This document shows, in pieces, positions 8,384-16,152 of a DNA stretch of 64,000 nucleotides (within the stretch, counting starts at the first letter, position 1; each line of letters opens with the position of its first letter). Source of the stretch: Mesorhizobium wenxiniae (GTDB lineage: Bacteria; Pseudomonadota; Alphaproteobacteria; Rhizobiales; Rhizobiaceae); NCBI RefSeq assembly GCF_002284535.1, contig NZ_NPKH01000030.1:124001-188000 (forward strand), read 5' to 3'. The notes below the pieces were generated by a model. It ran no database searches, was not told the DNA's origin, and worked only from the letters and a program-made list of their open reading frames with translations. The translations under genes were made by a program, and so were the position numbers.

Positions 8384-8959
8384 TCAATCGACCTGCCCAG
8401 AGTATCCGCGAAGCTGTGAGTACCGGCGGATCTGCTCAGGGGTAAGCAATTCGGCCATCTTGAGATGGTAGCGCAGGTGCGCTGCCCGTAGCGCGCCTTG
8501 CACGTCGGCGATGGTTTTTGTCATCTCAGCGAGGTGCGCCGAAATTATCTTCCGTTCGGAAAACAAGCGGTCCAGTTCGGTCTCTTTCTCGATGATGCGT
8601 CTTCCGAGCGGGATGGTTTCTGCCTTCATCTGATTCAGCAGCGCGTTGGTCCGCGACGCCTGATCATCGGTGAGGCCAAGAGCATCCCGGAGTTCGAGGA
8701 CATGGGATGGACCCGGATAGGAATTGAGTTCGGCCGCCAGCGCCAGACCCATCCCTCGCCCCGCCAAGAGATCAGCTATCTGCTCGCCCGATAGTGCTTT
8801 CACGCTGCGTTTCTCCATCCCGGAATAGGACGAAGTGGCTGGACCCTTTCCTTCAGCGGCCTGGTGATGGTTGATGCTGCCATGCTGCTGTGCCAGCCCG
8901 TGAGGGACGGCAAGCAAAATCAGCATGAGGGACAGCACGGCAATGGGGATGCAGTTCAT
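8384..8959 (-). CDS. Spy/CpxP-like periplasmic protein
   Basis: This 191-residue exported protein has a signal peptide (MNCIPIAVLSLMLILLAVPHGLA) and a mostly helical body with LTDDQ and LTPEQ motifs near residues 96 and 176, the LTXXQ hallmark of Spy/CpxP/heavy-metal sensor proteins. A His-rich stretch follows the signal (QQHGSINHHQ). Such proteins act as ATP-independent chaperones or metal sensors in the periplasm. The gene is divergent from the Crp-like regulator 57 bp away, which may control it. An upstream extension of the same frame has no signal and overlaps the divergent gene, so the start at 8959 is preferred. Confidence 0.72.
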   Translation of the reverse strand: MNCIPIAVLSLMLILLAVPHGLAQQHGSINHHQAAEGKGPATSSYSGMEKRSVKALSGEQIADLLAGRGMGLALAAELNSYPGPSHVLELRDALGLTDDQASRTNALLNQMKAETIPLGRRIIEKETELDRLFSERKIISAHLAEMTKTIADVQGALRAAHLRYHLKMAELLTPEQIRRYSQLRGYSGQVD

Positions 8960-9016
8960 CGAGCGATCTCCGGCGCTTCTTCTTGCGACGTTTGACACAG
9001 CCGCAAGAACTGAAAC

Positions 9017-9559
9017 ATGATTGCGATCATGTCGGACCTTCTCTTCGACCGATTCCTTGAACTCGCGGAACGCGAGCGATCTCTCCCTGCCGGCAGCGTC
9101 CTGTTTCGTATGGACGACCCGGTCTTGTCGCTCTTCCTGGTAACCGCGGGAGAACTGCGCCTTGTCCGGGCACTTCCTGACGGATTCCAGCTGACGTTGC
9201 AGCGTGCCGGCTCGACTTCGATCCTGGCCGAGGCTTCGCTGTTTGCGGATCGATACCATTGCGATGCGTTGGCAGCCGAGGAATCGATGGTGCGCGCCGT
9301 GCCGATCACCAGGGCGAAGGCGGTGCTCGAAAGCGATCGCGCGCTGGCCTCCGCACTACTGCGACACTTGGCAGGCGAGGTCCACCGGACACGGACGCGG
9401 GCCGAGATATTATCCCTGAAATCTGTCGCGGCGAGAGTTAGTGCCTGGATGGCATGCAACGGCGGCGTCTTGCCACCCAAGGGACGCTGGCATCATGTTG
9501 CGTCGGAGATCGCCGTTACGCCGGAGGCGTTTTATCGGGAGCTTGCCCGTCGGCGATGA
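9017..9559 (+). CDS. Short Crp/Fnr-like transcriptional regulator
   Basis: This 180-residue protein has an N-terminal cyclic-nucleotide-binding fold (about 8-115) of the Crp/Fnr superfamily, then a dimerisation helix and a shortened C-terminal helix-turn-helix ending VTPEAFYRELARRR, where the recognition helix would be. Typical family members are 220-250 residues, so the winged portion is truncated. No Fe-S cysteine set as in Fnr is visible. It is divergent from the Spy/CpxP-like gene, its likely target. A second ATG at 9029 is possible. Confidence 0.72.
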   Translation: MIAIMSDLLFDRFLELAERERSLPAGSVLFRMDDPVLSLFLVTAGELRLVRALPDGFQLTLQRAGSTSILAEASLFADRYHCDALAAEESMVRAVPITRAKAVLESDRALASALLRHLAGEVHRTRTRAEILSLKSVAARVSAWMACNGGVLPPKGRWHHVASEIAVTPEAFYRELARRR

Positions 9560-9578
9560 TGTGCTGCCACAATGCGGC

Positions 9579-10064
9579 TCATCGTGCGGACGATTCCCGC
9601 CGCGCGAAGACGCGGTTCAGGTCGTCGTGGCGATGGCGCATGTCGTCCGGCCAGCGCGACTTGATATAGGGCAAGGCCGCGATGATATCGGCGTCCGTCA
9701 GGATTCCCCCGAAAGCCGGCATACGCGTTTTGTAATCCTTGAGGTTGGCGGCTTCGGCGACGCCGAGTTTCGTTATCCTGAACAACAGTGTGTCCGGGTG
9801 GTGCCAGGTGTGACCGTTTTCGTCGTGGGGCGGGGCCGGAAGAAATCCATCCTTGTCCTGCGCTTTCCAGCCCGATTGACCTTCGAGGTTCTTGCCATGG
9901 CAAGAGGCGCAATGCGCCACGTAAACGGCCTCGCCGCGCGCGATGACACGGGCATCGTCGGGCTTGAGGATCCCGCCCGACCTGCCGCCGAAAACAAGAA
10001 CCGCGCAGACCGCCACCAAGGCGGCGAGAGCAAGCACAAGCGCCAGCGCCAGCTTTCCAGTCAT
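9579..10064 (-). CDS. Membrane-anchored c-type cytochrome
   Basis: This 161-residue protein has an N-terminal hydrophobic helix (LALALVLALAALVAVCAVLVFG) acting as signal or anchor and one heme motif (CASCH). A Met in RMPAFGG is a likely axial ligand. Similar cytochromes accompany copper-resistance genes in Rhizobiales. It follows the Asp-box protein gene by 24 bp and probably shares its transcript. The GTG at 10076 would add four residues; the ATG at 10064 has GTAGG just upstream. Confidence 0.78.
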   Translation of the reverse strand: MTGKLALALVLALAALVAVCAVLVFGGRSGGILKPDDARVIARGEAVYVAHCASCHGKNLEGQSGWKAQDKDGFLPAPPHDENGHTWHHPDTLLFRITKLGVAEAANLKDYKTRMPAFGGILTDADIIAALPYIKSRWPDDMRHRHDDLNRVFARRESSAR

Positions 10065-10088
10065 CCTACGATCCACTGTGTCACCGCA

Positions 10089-10949
10089 TCAACGACCGAG
10101 TTCGGTCCAGTTGACGCCGCCGTCGGTGCTGGCCAGGATGTCACCTTGGTGAGACGCCACGAATATCCGATCCTTGTCGGCCGGATCGACCGCGAGATGC
10201 AGCAGGATTCGGTCACTCAAGCCGCTGGAAAGAGGCACGAAGTTCAGAGCAGCCTCCGCGGACCGGACAAGTCCTCGTCCCACCACGAACGCGTAGACGG
10301 AACCGTCGGCCGTCACCTCAACGAGACTGACGGGCGCGCCATCGACGACCGTTTCCCAGGTCAGGCCCCCGTTCCTGCTGACCGACAGGCCTCCTTCCGT
10401 CGCGGCGTAAATCGTCTCGGCGTCCTTTGCCGATGCGGCAAGGTCGATCAGCTTTTCCGGCAGCGGTCCAACCACCGACCATGTCTTCCCGGCATCGCGG
10501 CTCACCTGTAGGCCGCCGTAGGCGCCGTAGAGAACCTGAGGATCGGCCGAGCTGACCGTCAACTGGTGGAAGTCGACCGGCCCGTCTGCACCCGGCGCGA
10601 TCTGCGTCCATGTCGCGCCGTTGTCGGTCGAGGCGATGAATCCGAGATTACCGCCGCCTGCGGGGTGGCCGCTGGCGTAAAGCGACCTCGGGTCGGATGG
10701 GTCCGGAGTGAATCCCATGAAATCCTGCACCGGCGAAATGAGCTCTGCCTTTCCGTCCGACCCGGCGCGAAAGAGACCATGGTGCGTTGCTATCAGGAGC
10801 TTGCCGGAATTCTCCCTATCTACGGCCAGCCCGTGGATGTGCGTATGCTCCTTCAGTTGCGAAACGGAGACGGCCTCGGCTCCTGCAGCCGATCCGGTCG
10901 AGGTGGCCGCAATCAGACTCGCGACGAGAATTCCCAGGAGTTGTTTCAT
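10089..10949 (-). CDS. Exported Asp-box beta-propeller, F510_1955-type glycosylhydrolase-like protein
   Basis: This 286-residue protein has a signal peptide (MKQLLGILVASLIAATSTGSAAGA) and four Asp-box motifs (STDNGATW, SRDAGKTW, SRNGGLTW, STDGGVNW) spread along it, the signature of sialidase/photosystem-stability-factor-type propellers. This subgroup regularly neighbours copper-resistance genes, as here. Despite the family name, no catalytic sialidase residues can be assigned, so the role is more likely binding or scaffolding in the periplasm. Confidence 0.75.
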   Translation of the reverse strand: MKQLLGILVASLIAATSTGSAAGAEAVSVSQLKEHTHIHGLAVDRENSGKLLIATHHGLFRAGSDGKAELISPVQDFMGFTPDPSDPRSLYASGHPAGGGNLGFIASTDNGATWTQIAPGADGPVDFHQLTVSSADPQVLYGAYGGLQVSRDAGKTWSVVGPLPEKLIDLAASAKDAETIYAATEGGLSVSRNGGLTWETVVDGAPVSLVEVTADGSVYAFVVGRGLVRSAEAALNFVPLSSGLSDRILLHLAVDPADKDRIFVASHQGDILASTDGGVNWTELGR

Positions 10950-11193
10950 CTCGTCGCCTCCAACTTCGCCCTAAGCGTCATGACGGGCATGATATCAGAA
11001 CCGGGATTGCGCTGCATCCGACAAGTCTGCGCAGCCCAGCCCGCCGTCTGACCGACGCGGCGCTGGGCCGCGGAACTGGGCCGCGCAATTACGCCGCCGG
11101 TGTTACGCCGCCTAGTTCGGACATCGGCCGCATAGGCTGCCTGCGAATTTTCCGACATCGGATTATTTTTCAACCCGCGGCGCTGGTCCCGGA
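10950..11193. other. Intergenic region with short GC-rich direct repeats, no convincing gene
   Basis: This 244-bp stretch separates the CusF gene from the Asp-box gene. CTGGGCCGCG occurs twice within about 25 bp near 11065-11090. A reading frame of 83 codons on the minus strand has an arginine-rich composition, no ribosome site and no recognisable fold, so I do not call a gene. The Asp-box gene promoter probably lies here. Confidence 0.4.
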
Positions 11194-11478
11194 TCACTTG
11201 ATGCCGGTGACCGTTATGCGTCCGTTGACACGGTCGGCTGTAAACTCGATCGCCTGCCCCGCCTTGACCTTCTCGAGCATACCGCCCTCCGCGACGACGA
11301 ACACCATCGTCATGGCGGGCATATCGAGATTGGTCAGCGGCTCATGCTTGATCGTCAGTTTCTTCTGTTTGGCGTCGACCTTGATGACTTCGCCCTTCAC
11401 GTATTCCTGCGCGAGCGCGCTTCCGCCGATGGCGAGCATGAGCGCGAGTGTCGAGAGTGCCTTTACCAATAGTGTCAT
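11194..11478 (-). CDS. cusF: CusF-like periplasmic copper-binding protein
   Basis: This 94-residue protein has a signal peptide (ending ALAQ) and an OB-fold CusF domain. KHEPLTNLDMPAMTMVF supplies the His and Met metal ligands of CusF; the Trp that caps the CusF site is not obvious. CusF chaperones Cu(I)/Ag(I) to efflux systems. It is downstream of the cupredoxin and multicopper oxidase genes (26-bp gap) and is probably the last gene of that transcript. Confidence 0.85.
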   Translation of the reverse strand: MTLLVKALSTLALMLAIGGSALAQEYVKGEVIKVDAKQKKLTIKHEPLTNLDMPAMTMVFVVAEGGMLEKVKAGQAIEFTADRVNGRITVTGIK

Positions 11479-11504
11479 GATCTGCTTCCTTTGCAGTTTG
11501 GCGG

Positions 11505-11993
11505 TCAGTTGGAGACGGTGATATCGCCCTTCATGCCGGAATCGTAGTGACCCGGGATCAGGCAGGCGAAGCCGAATTCGCCGGCGTTGGCGAACGTCCA
11601 GATGATCTCGCCTCTGGCGCCGGGCGCCAGCCGGATTGAGTTGGGATCGGCGTGCTCCATCTCGGGGAACTTCTCCATCAGCGCCTTGTGCTCCATGATC
11701 CCCTTATGGACGTCCATGACAAATTCGTGGTCGACTTGGCCCTTGTTGACGAATTTCAGGCGAACGGTCTCGCCCTTCTTCACCCTGAGGACGGCCGGTT
11801 GGAACAACATCGTCCCGTCGTCCTTCTCCGACATCGAGATGTTGACAGTCCGCTTTGCCTTGCCAGCTTCACCAGGGTTGCCGATCGGCATCGTGGCGGC
11901 TTTGTCGCCATGGCCTCCGGCATGGGTTCCACCGGCAAGTGCTGTTCCCGAACTGACCGCCATTAAGACGGTCGCTGCGATTATGTGTTTCAT
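11505..11993 (-). CDS. CopI-like periplasmic cupredoxin
   Basis: This 162-residue exported cupredoxin has a signal peptide ending ALAGG, then a His-rich segment (THAGGHGDK). The copper-site residues are visible: His in VDHEFVM and Cys-His-Met in ACLIPGHYDSGM. Proteins of this type accompany CopA-like oxidases and protect the periplasm against copper. It lies between the multicopper oxidase (43-bp gap) and CusF in one leftward transcript. Confidence 0.83.
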   Translation of the reverse strand: MKHIIAATVLMAVSSGTALAGGTHAGGHGDKAATMPIGNPGEAGKAKRTVNISMSEKDDGTMLFQPAVLRVKKGETVRLKFVNKGQVDHEFVMDVHKGIMEHKALMEKFPEMEHADPNSIRLAPGARGEIIWTFANAGEFGFACLIPGHYDSGMKGDITVSN

Positions 11994-12036
11994 GCTGCAC
12001 TTTCTCTCATTGTTGAGGTTGAGGGGTTTCGGTTTC

Positions 12037-13395
12037 TCATCCCTGTTTGCCGTGACCGCCGTGCGCTGCCGGAGCCATCGTTTTTGCGTCGCCTAATTTC
12101 GTCGGAGCGGGGACATCGCCCTTCCATTCGTAAGCCACGGTTCCCTCCGGGTGCTGGTACCAGCCCGGATCGGCGTAATCGTTCGAGGCAAGGCCCTCGC
12201 GAACCTTCACGACCGAGAACATCCCGCCCATCTCGATGGCGCCGAATTGGCCCCAGCCGGTCATCATCGGGATCGTGTTGTCGGGAAGCGGCATCTCCAT
12301 CTCGCCCATGTCGGCCATGCCGCGGTCACCCATGGCCATGTATTCGGGCTGGACCCGGCGGATTTTATCGGTGAGCTTCGAGTTGTCGACGCCAATGAAC
12401 GTGGGCACGTCATGGCCCATGGCGTTCATTGTGTGATGCGACTTATGGCAATGGATCGCCCAGTCGCCCTCGTATTTGGCATCGAACTCGTACGCCCGCA
12501 TCGCACCGACCGGAATGTCGATCGACACCTCGGGCCAACGCGCCTCCGGGCGGACCCAGCCGCCATCGGTGCAGGTCACCTCGAAGTCGTAGCCATGCAT
12601 GTGGATCGGATGGTTGGTCATAGTCAGATTGCCCACCCGGACCCTGACCCGATCATTCTTTGCTACGGGAAGATGGCTGATCCCTGGAAAGACCCGGCTG
12701 TTCCATGCCCAGAGATTGAAATCCGTCATCTCCATGATGCGCGGGACGTACGACCCCGGTTCAATGTCGAAAGCGTTCAGCAGGAACACGAAATCGCGGT
12801 CCACCCGCATGAATTTCGGCTCTTTCGGATGAATGACGAAGAAGCCCATCATACCCATGGCCATCTGGACCATTTCGTCGGCGTGCGGGTGGTACATGAA
12901 GGTGCCGCTCTTCACGAGGTCAAACTCGTAGACGAAGGTCTTGCCCGACGGAATTCCCGGCTGCGTCAGTCCGGTCACGCCGTCCATGCCGTTTGGCAGG
13001 ATCATGCCGTGCCAGTGGATGGTGGTGTGCTCGGGAAGCTTGTTGGTCACGAAGATGCGCACACGGTCGCCTTCGACCGCCTCGATCGTCGGACCGGGAG
13101 ATTGACCGTTGTAGCCCCACAGATACGCAGTAGTTCCGGGCGCCAGCTCCCGCTCGACCGGCTCGGCGACAAGGTGAAATTCCTTCACGCCGTTGTTCAT
13201 ACGATGCGGAAGGGTCCAACCATTAAGGGTCACCACCGGCTGGTAGTCGGGCCCGCTCGTCGGGAAGATCGGCGGCTGCATGTCCGGTGACTCCATGACG
13301 GCCGCATCCGGCAAGCCCATCGCCGAGGTTTTGGTCCATGCAGTGGCGCCGGCGAGCAGGGCTCCCGCGCCTAGCAACTGGCGTCTTGAAAGCAT
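12037..13395 (-). CDS. Periplasmic multicopper oxidase, CopA-like
   Basis: This 452-residue oxidase would oxidise Cu(I) to Cu(II) using oxygen. The start at 13395 (MLSRRQLLGAGALLAG) has an AAGGAGAAGAAA ribosome site and a Tat signal with SRRQLL, expected for a protein exported folded with copper. All four copper motifs are present: HWHG (127-130), YHPHAD (169-173), HPIHMHG (262-268) and HCHKSHH (315-321). A Met-rich tail (MGDRGMADMGEMEMP and a MMTGW segment) resembles copper-binding loops of CueO/CopA. The C-terminus is His/Gly-rich (HGGHGKQG). Confidence 0.88.
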   Translation of the reverse strand: MLSRRQLLGAGALLAGATAWTKTSAMGLPDAAVMESPDMQPPIFPTSGPDYQPVVTLNGWTLPHRMNNGVKEFHLVAEPVERELAPGTTAYLWGYNGQSPGPTIEAVEGDRVRIFVTNKLPEHTTIHWHGMILPNGMDGVTGLTQPGIPSGKTFVYEFDLVKSGTFMYHPHADEMVQMAMGMMGFFVIHPKEPKFMRVDRDFVFLLNAFDIEPGSYVPRIMEMTDFNLWAWNSRVFPGISHLPVAKNDRVRVRVGNLTMTNHPIHMHGYDFEVTCTDGGWVRPEARWPEVSIDIPVGAMRAYEFDAKYEGDWAIHCHKSHHTMNAMGHDVPTFIGVDNSKLTDKIRRVQPEYMAMGDRGMADMGEMEMPLPDNTIPMMTGWGQFGAIEMGGMFSVVKVREGLASNDYADPGWYQHPEGTVAYEWKGDVPAPTKLGDAKTMAPAAHGGHGKQG

Positions 13396-13411
13396 TTTCT
13401 TCTCCTTGAGT

Positions 13412-14869
13412 TCAGTGGCCTTCGGCGCCCGCTTCGGCCGCGGCCGGTGCGTCGCCGCCCCCGGACGCGCTTGCGCCGCCACCGTGGATGGCGGTTCCGA
13501 GATTGACGTAGGCCAGCCAAAAATTGCGCTTGGCATTGAGGGAAAGCATGATCGAGCTGATTTTCGCGCGTGTGTCCGCCAGCAGCTCGAACGTGTTGGT
13601 GATCATGCCGTTGTAGGTGAGGACCGACTCCGCCTCGATCTTTGTTCGCAGCGGCACAACATTGTTCTGATAGTGCCGGGCAATGTCGTAAGTCGAACGG
13701 TAGGCGTCATAGGCCGATCTAGCCTCCGACCGGATGTTGACCGCCTTTTCAGCCATCCGGTTTGCAGCTTGCATATAGGCAAGCTCGGCCTTGCGCAGGC
13801 GTGCCTTGCCGGTGTCGAGGATCGGAATGACGAATTCGAGCTCGAGAGTGGGTGAGACACTCGTCTCCGTTCCGCCCTCCTCCGCCTCCTCGCGTTCCAC
13901 CTCCACGCCGGAAAGCAGTTCCAGATCGCTGACGTAGCGCGTCGCCTCGGTCAGACCGTAGGATTTGGCCAGCGCTTCCAGCTCGAGTTTCGCGATCTCG
14001 AGGTCGACGCGATTTTTTAGCGCCTCCGCCTCGATCGCACGTTTGGCCTTGGCCCTTTTCGGCAAGGCTGGAAGCATGTTGGGGACTGAGTAATCGAGGT
14101 CCGGTCCCCATAGACCCATCAGTCGGGTTAGCTCTTCCTTGGCGGTGCGGGCGGCAAGCCGCGCCTCCGCCGCTTGACCGGTGATTTCGGCATAGAAGAC
14201 GTGTTCGCGGGCTTGGCCGGTCTTTGTGAAGGCGCCCGTCTCGCCAAGTTTTTGAGCGAGTTCGGAGGCAGCGTCAGCGGCGGCTTGCGCCTTGTTCAGA
14301 TACGAAACGCTCTCCCAGGCTGAGACAGCATTGATCCAGGCCCGCCGCGTGTCCGCGGCCAGTCGTAGCGTTTCTTCGGCGGCGCGGAGCTGGGCCTGAC
14401 GGAAGCGTGCATCCGCGACTGCGACGCGCCGCTTGTGTGTCGCCAGCGCAAGGATGTTGCTGACCACAGCTCCTTCAATCGTCCGCACAGGATCGACGCC
14501 GATCATGCCGACCGAGATCGTTGGATTGACGAGCATCGATTCCTGCCACATCTCGGCCGCCGAAAGGCCGATCTCGGCGTAGGCAGCCTGCAGGCCCTTG
14601 TTGTTGAGCAAGGCGACCTGCACTGCGGTGTCCGGGCCGATCGTCTTCTTCTGGACGAGGCGCTTCACGCGCTCTGAAACCGCCCGCGCTTCCTCGCTGG
14701 ATTGCACCCACACGGTTTTCTTGCCGATCACGGATTCGGCGCGCGCCGCGACCGTCGTGAAGCCGGCCATCGGGGCTGAGATGCCATCAAGGGGCCCGCT
14801 GGTCGTGCATCCGGCTGCGATCAGCGGGATGGTTACCACCACAGCTATGGTCAGGGGCCGGCGCTTCAT
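13412..14869 (-). CDS. TolC-family outer-membrane lipoprotein
   Basis: This 485-residue protein has a lipobox (LIAAGCTTSG) and the long repetitive helical pattern of outer membrane efflux proteins, with coiled-coil-rich segments around residues 140-250 and 340-430. It would form the outer-membrane channel of an efflux pump. No RND or membrane-fusion partner is in the window, as in other rhizobial copper clusters where it appears with a multicopper oxidase. The C-terminal tail is Gly/Ala-rich. The start overlaps the upstream small lipoprotein gene by 4 bp and the oxidase start is 17 bp downstream. Confidence 0.83.
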   Translation of the reverse strand: MKRRPLTIAVVVTIPLIAAGCTTSGPLDGISAPMAGFTTVAARAESVIGKKTVWVQSSEEARAVSERVKRLVQKKTIGPDTAVQVALLNNKGLQAAYAEIGLSAAEMWQESMLVNPTISVGMIGVDPVRTIEGAVVSNILALATHKRRVAVADARFRQAQLRAAEETLRLAADTRRAWINAVSAWESVSYLNKAQAAADAASELAQKLGETGAFTKTGQAREHVFYAEITGQAAEARLAARTAKEELTRLMGLWGPDLDYSVPNMLPALPKRAKAKRAIEAEALKNRVDLEIAKLELEALAKSYGLTEATRYVSDLELLSGVEVEREEAEEGGTETSVSPTLELEFVIPILDTGKARLRKAELAYMQAANRMAEKAVNIRSEARSAYDAYRSTYDIARHYQNNVVPLRTKIEAESVLTYNGMITNTFELLADTRAKISSIMLSLNAKRNFWLAYVNLGTAIHGGGASASGGGDAPAAAEAGAEGH

Positions 14870-15099
14870 GATCCGGCTCCCGGGTTTGCAGAGGAGCGTT
14901 CTTCATTGAGACGCCGCCAATTCTGCGGATCCACCGGCTCCCGGTGGCGATAGTCGACGACGACCGGGTGGTAGTGTGCATCACGGACGCCGATTGCGGG
15001 ATCGGCCGGATTGAAGGCGGGAAGGATGTCCGGCGGCGTGGTTGCCGCACATCCGGCAACTAACAGCGATGCGAGCATCGCGGAGCTTGCGATTTTCAT
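14866..15099 (-). CDS. Small lipoprotein
   Basis: This 77-residue protein has a signal and lipobox (LLVAGCAATT) followed by a Pro/Asp-rich mature part containing HYHPVVVDYRHREP. I do not recognise a family. It is the first gene of the leftward lipoprotein, TolC-like, oxidase, cupredoxin, CusF set and overlaps the TolC-like gene as ATGA, so it is very probably expressed and may help assemble the outer-membrane component or bind metal through its His residues. Confidence 0.6.
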   Translation of the reverse strand: MKIASSAMLASLLVAGCAATTPPDILPAFNPADPAIGVRDAHYHPVVVDYRHREPVDPQNWRRLNEERSSANPGAGS

Positions 15100-15129
15100 T
15101 GTAGACCTGAAGCTTGACGTATGCGTTTG

Positions 15130-15158
15130 GCAGCGCGGGAACGGATTCCCGACGCTGC
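15130..15158. terminator. Hairpin upstream of the copper lipoprotein operon
   Basis: Arms GCAGCG/CGCTGC (15130-15135 and 15153-15158) and CGGGAA/TTCCCG (15136-15141 and 15146-15151) form a stem with a CGGA loop and one bulge. It lies between the His-rich protein gene and the small lipoprotein gene. There is no T-run; it may be an attenuator or intercistronic terminator for the leftward transcript. Confidence 0.45.
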
Positions 15159-15180
15159 GCGAACACCCCGAAAGGGCGCG

Positions 15181-15576
15181 TCAGCTCAGATGTTTGGGGG
15201 GCCTTATGAGCGCAGTGTATTCGCCAAGCGGTAAGGTGACGTCAACGACGGGTGCAAAGCAGCGGGAGACAACATGCTCCAAATCAGGGCAGTCGACCGG
15301 CACCGCATTTGTCGGCGCGCAATGGACTTCACAGCTCTTGTCGGAGGATTGCTTGTCGCCGTGATGATGCTCTGACGTGTCCGCTTCGTCCGCCGTGGCG
15401 CCGTGATGGCCCATGTCATGTGTCTCGGCCTGTACACGCACCACGGCGTCAAAGCCCGTGGCGTTGGCTGTGGTAAACAGTCCAGGCTGGAGAGCCGACA
15501 TGACCAGGAATACGACCGCCAGCATTGCTCGGACCGGTATGTTTCCCAATATCGAGATTCGACCCACATTCGTCAT
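15181..15576 (-). CDS. Exported His/Cys-containing protein, possible metal binder
   Basis: This protein of about 131 residues starts at 15576 (MTNVGRISILGNIPVRAML), with a hydrophobic segment (AVVFLVMSALQPGLF) as signal or anchor. The mature part has a His-rich loop (HDMGHHG and SEHHHGDKQ) and several cysteines (SCEVHCAP, DCPDLEH, SRCFAPV). I do not recognise a named family. Its place among copper genes and its ligands suggest metal binding in the periplasm. An upstream extension to 15681 in the same frame lacks a signal and is less likely. Confidence 0.55.
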   Translation of the reverse strand: MTNVGRISILGNIPVRAMLAVVFLVMSALQPGLFTTANATGFDAVVRVQAETHDMGHHGATADEADTSEHHHGDKQSSDKSCEVHCAPTNAVPVDCPDLEHVVSRCFAPVVDVTLPLGEYTALIRPPKHLS

Positions 15577-15688
15577 CGTGCCCTTGGGACAATTGTTCGC
15601 GTGATTTGTCAAGTTCGCGTGCGTAAAGTTTGTTGCCAGCAACCAAAAGTGAACGCAGCTGCCTGCTGCGATATCTGCCATTTCGGTT

Positions 15689-16126
15689 TTACATCAGGCC
15701 CAGGACCACCCCGGCGACAACCAGATAACGCGAAATCTTCGCGAGGGCGACGATTGCGACAAAGCTCCATAGCGGCTCGCGCAAAGCCCCAGCCACCACG
15801 GTCAGTGGGTCACCGACGATCGGCATCCAGCTTAACAGAAGCGACCATCTTCCATAGCGGTGATACCATTTCGTGGCGCGGTTGAGCGTCGCGGGACGCA
15901 GCGGAAACCAGGGCCTGTCCCGGAAGCGTTCGATCCCTCGACCAAGCCCCCAGTTCACCACAGAACCCAGGACGTTGCCCAGGCTGGCGACAACAACCAG
16001 CATTGCGGGCGAGAAGGAATCCATGGCGAGGAGCCCTGCAAGTGCGGCCTCCGACTGCGCCGGGAGAATGGTCGCCGCAGCGAAGGCAATAGCAAACAGG
16101 CCGCCGTAGATGGCAAGGATATCCAT
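15689..16126 (-). CDS. YqaA-family inner membrane protein
   Basis: This 145-residue protein has four predicted membrane segments and the family's characteristic motifs: EAALAGLL early, NVLGSVVNWGLGRG in the middle and MPIVGDPLTVVAGALRE later, relating it to the DedA/SNARE-associated superfamily. These proteins influence membrane homeostasis; the exact activity is unknown. It lies 26 bp downstream of the DUF4396-oxidase gene and is probably co-transcribed with it from the copper-type promoter. Confidence 0.8.
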   Translation of the reverse strand: MDILAIYGGLFAIAFAAATILPAQSEAALAGLLAMDSFSPAMLVVVASLGNVLGSVVNWGLGRGIERFRDRPWFPLRPATLNRATKWYHRYGRWSLLLSWMPIVGDPLTVVAGALREPLWSFVAIVALAKISRYLVVAGVVLGLM

Positions 16127-16152
16127 CTATGTTTCGCCTTGCGGAGCGGGCT

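Noticed and set aside
10946..11197. An 83-codon minus-strand frame between CusF and the Asp-box gene
   Set aside because: No ribosome site, no signal or fold, and it overlaps the ends of both neighbours.
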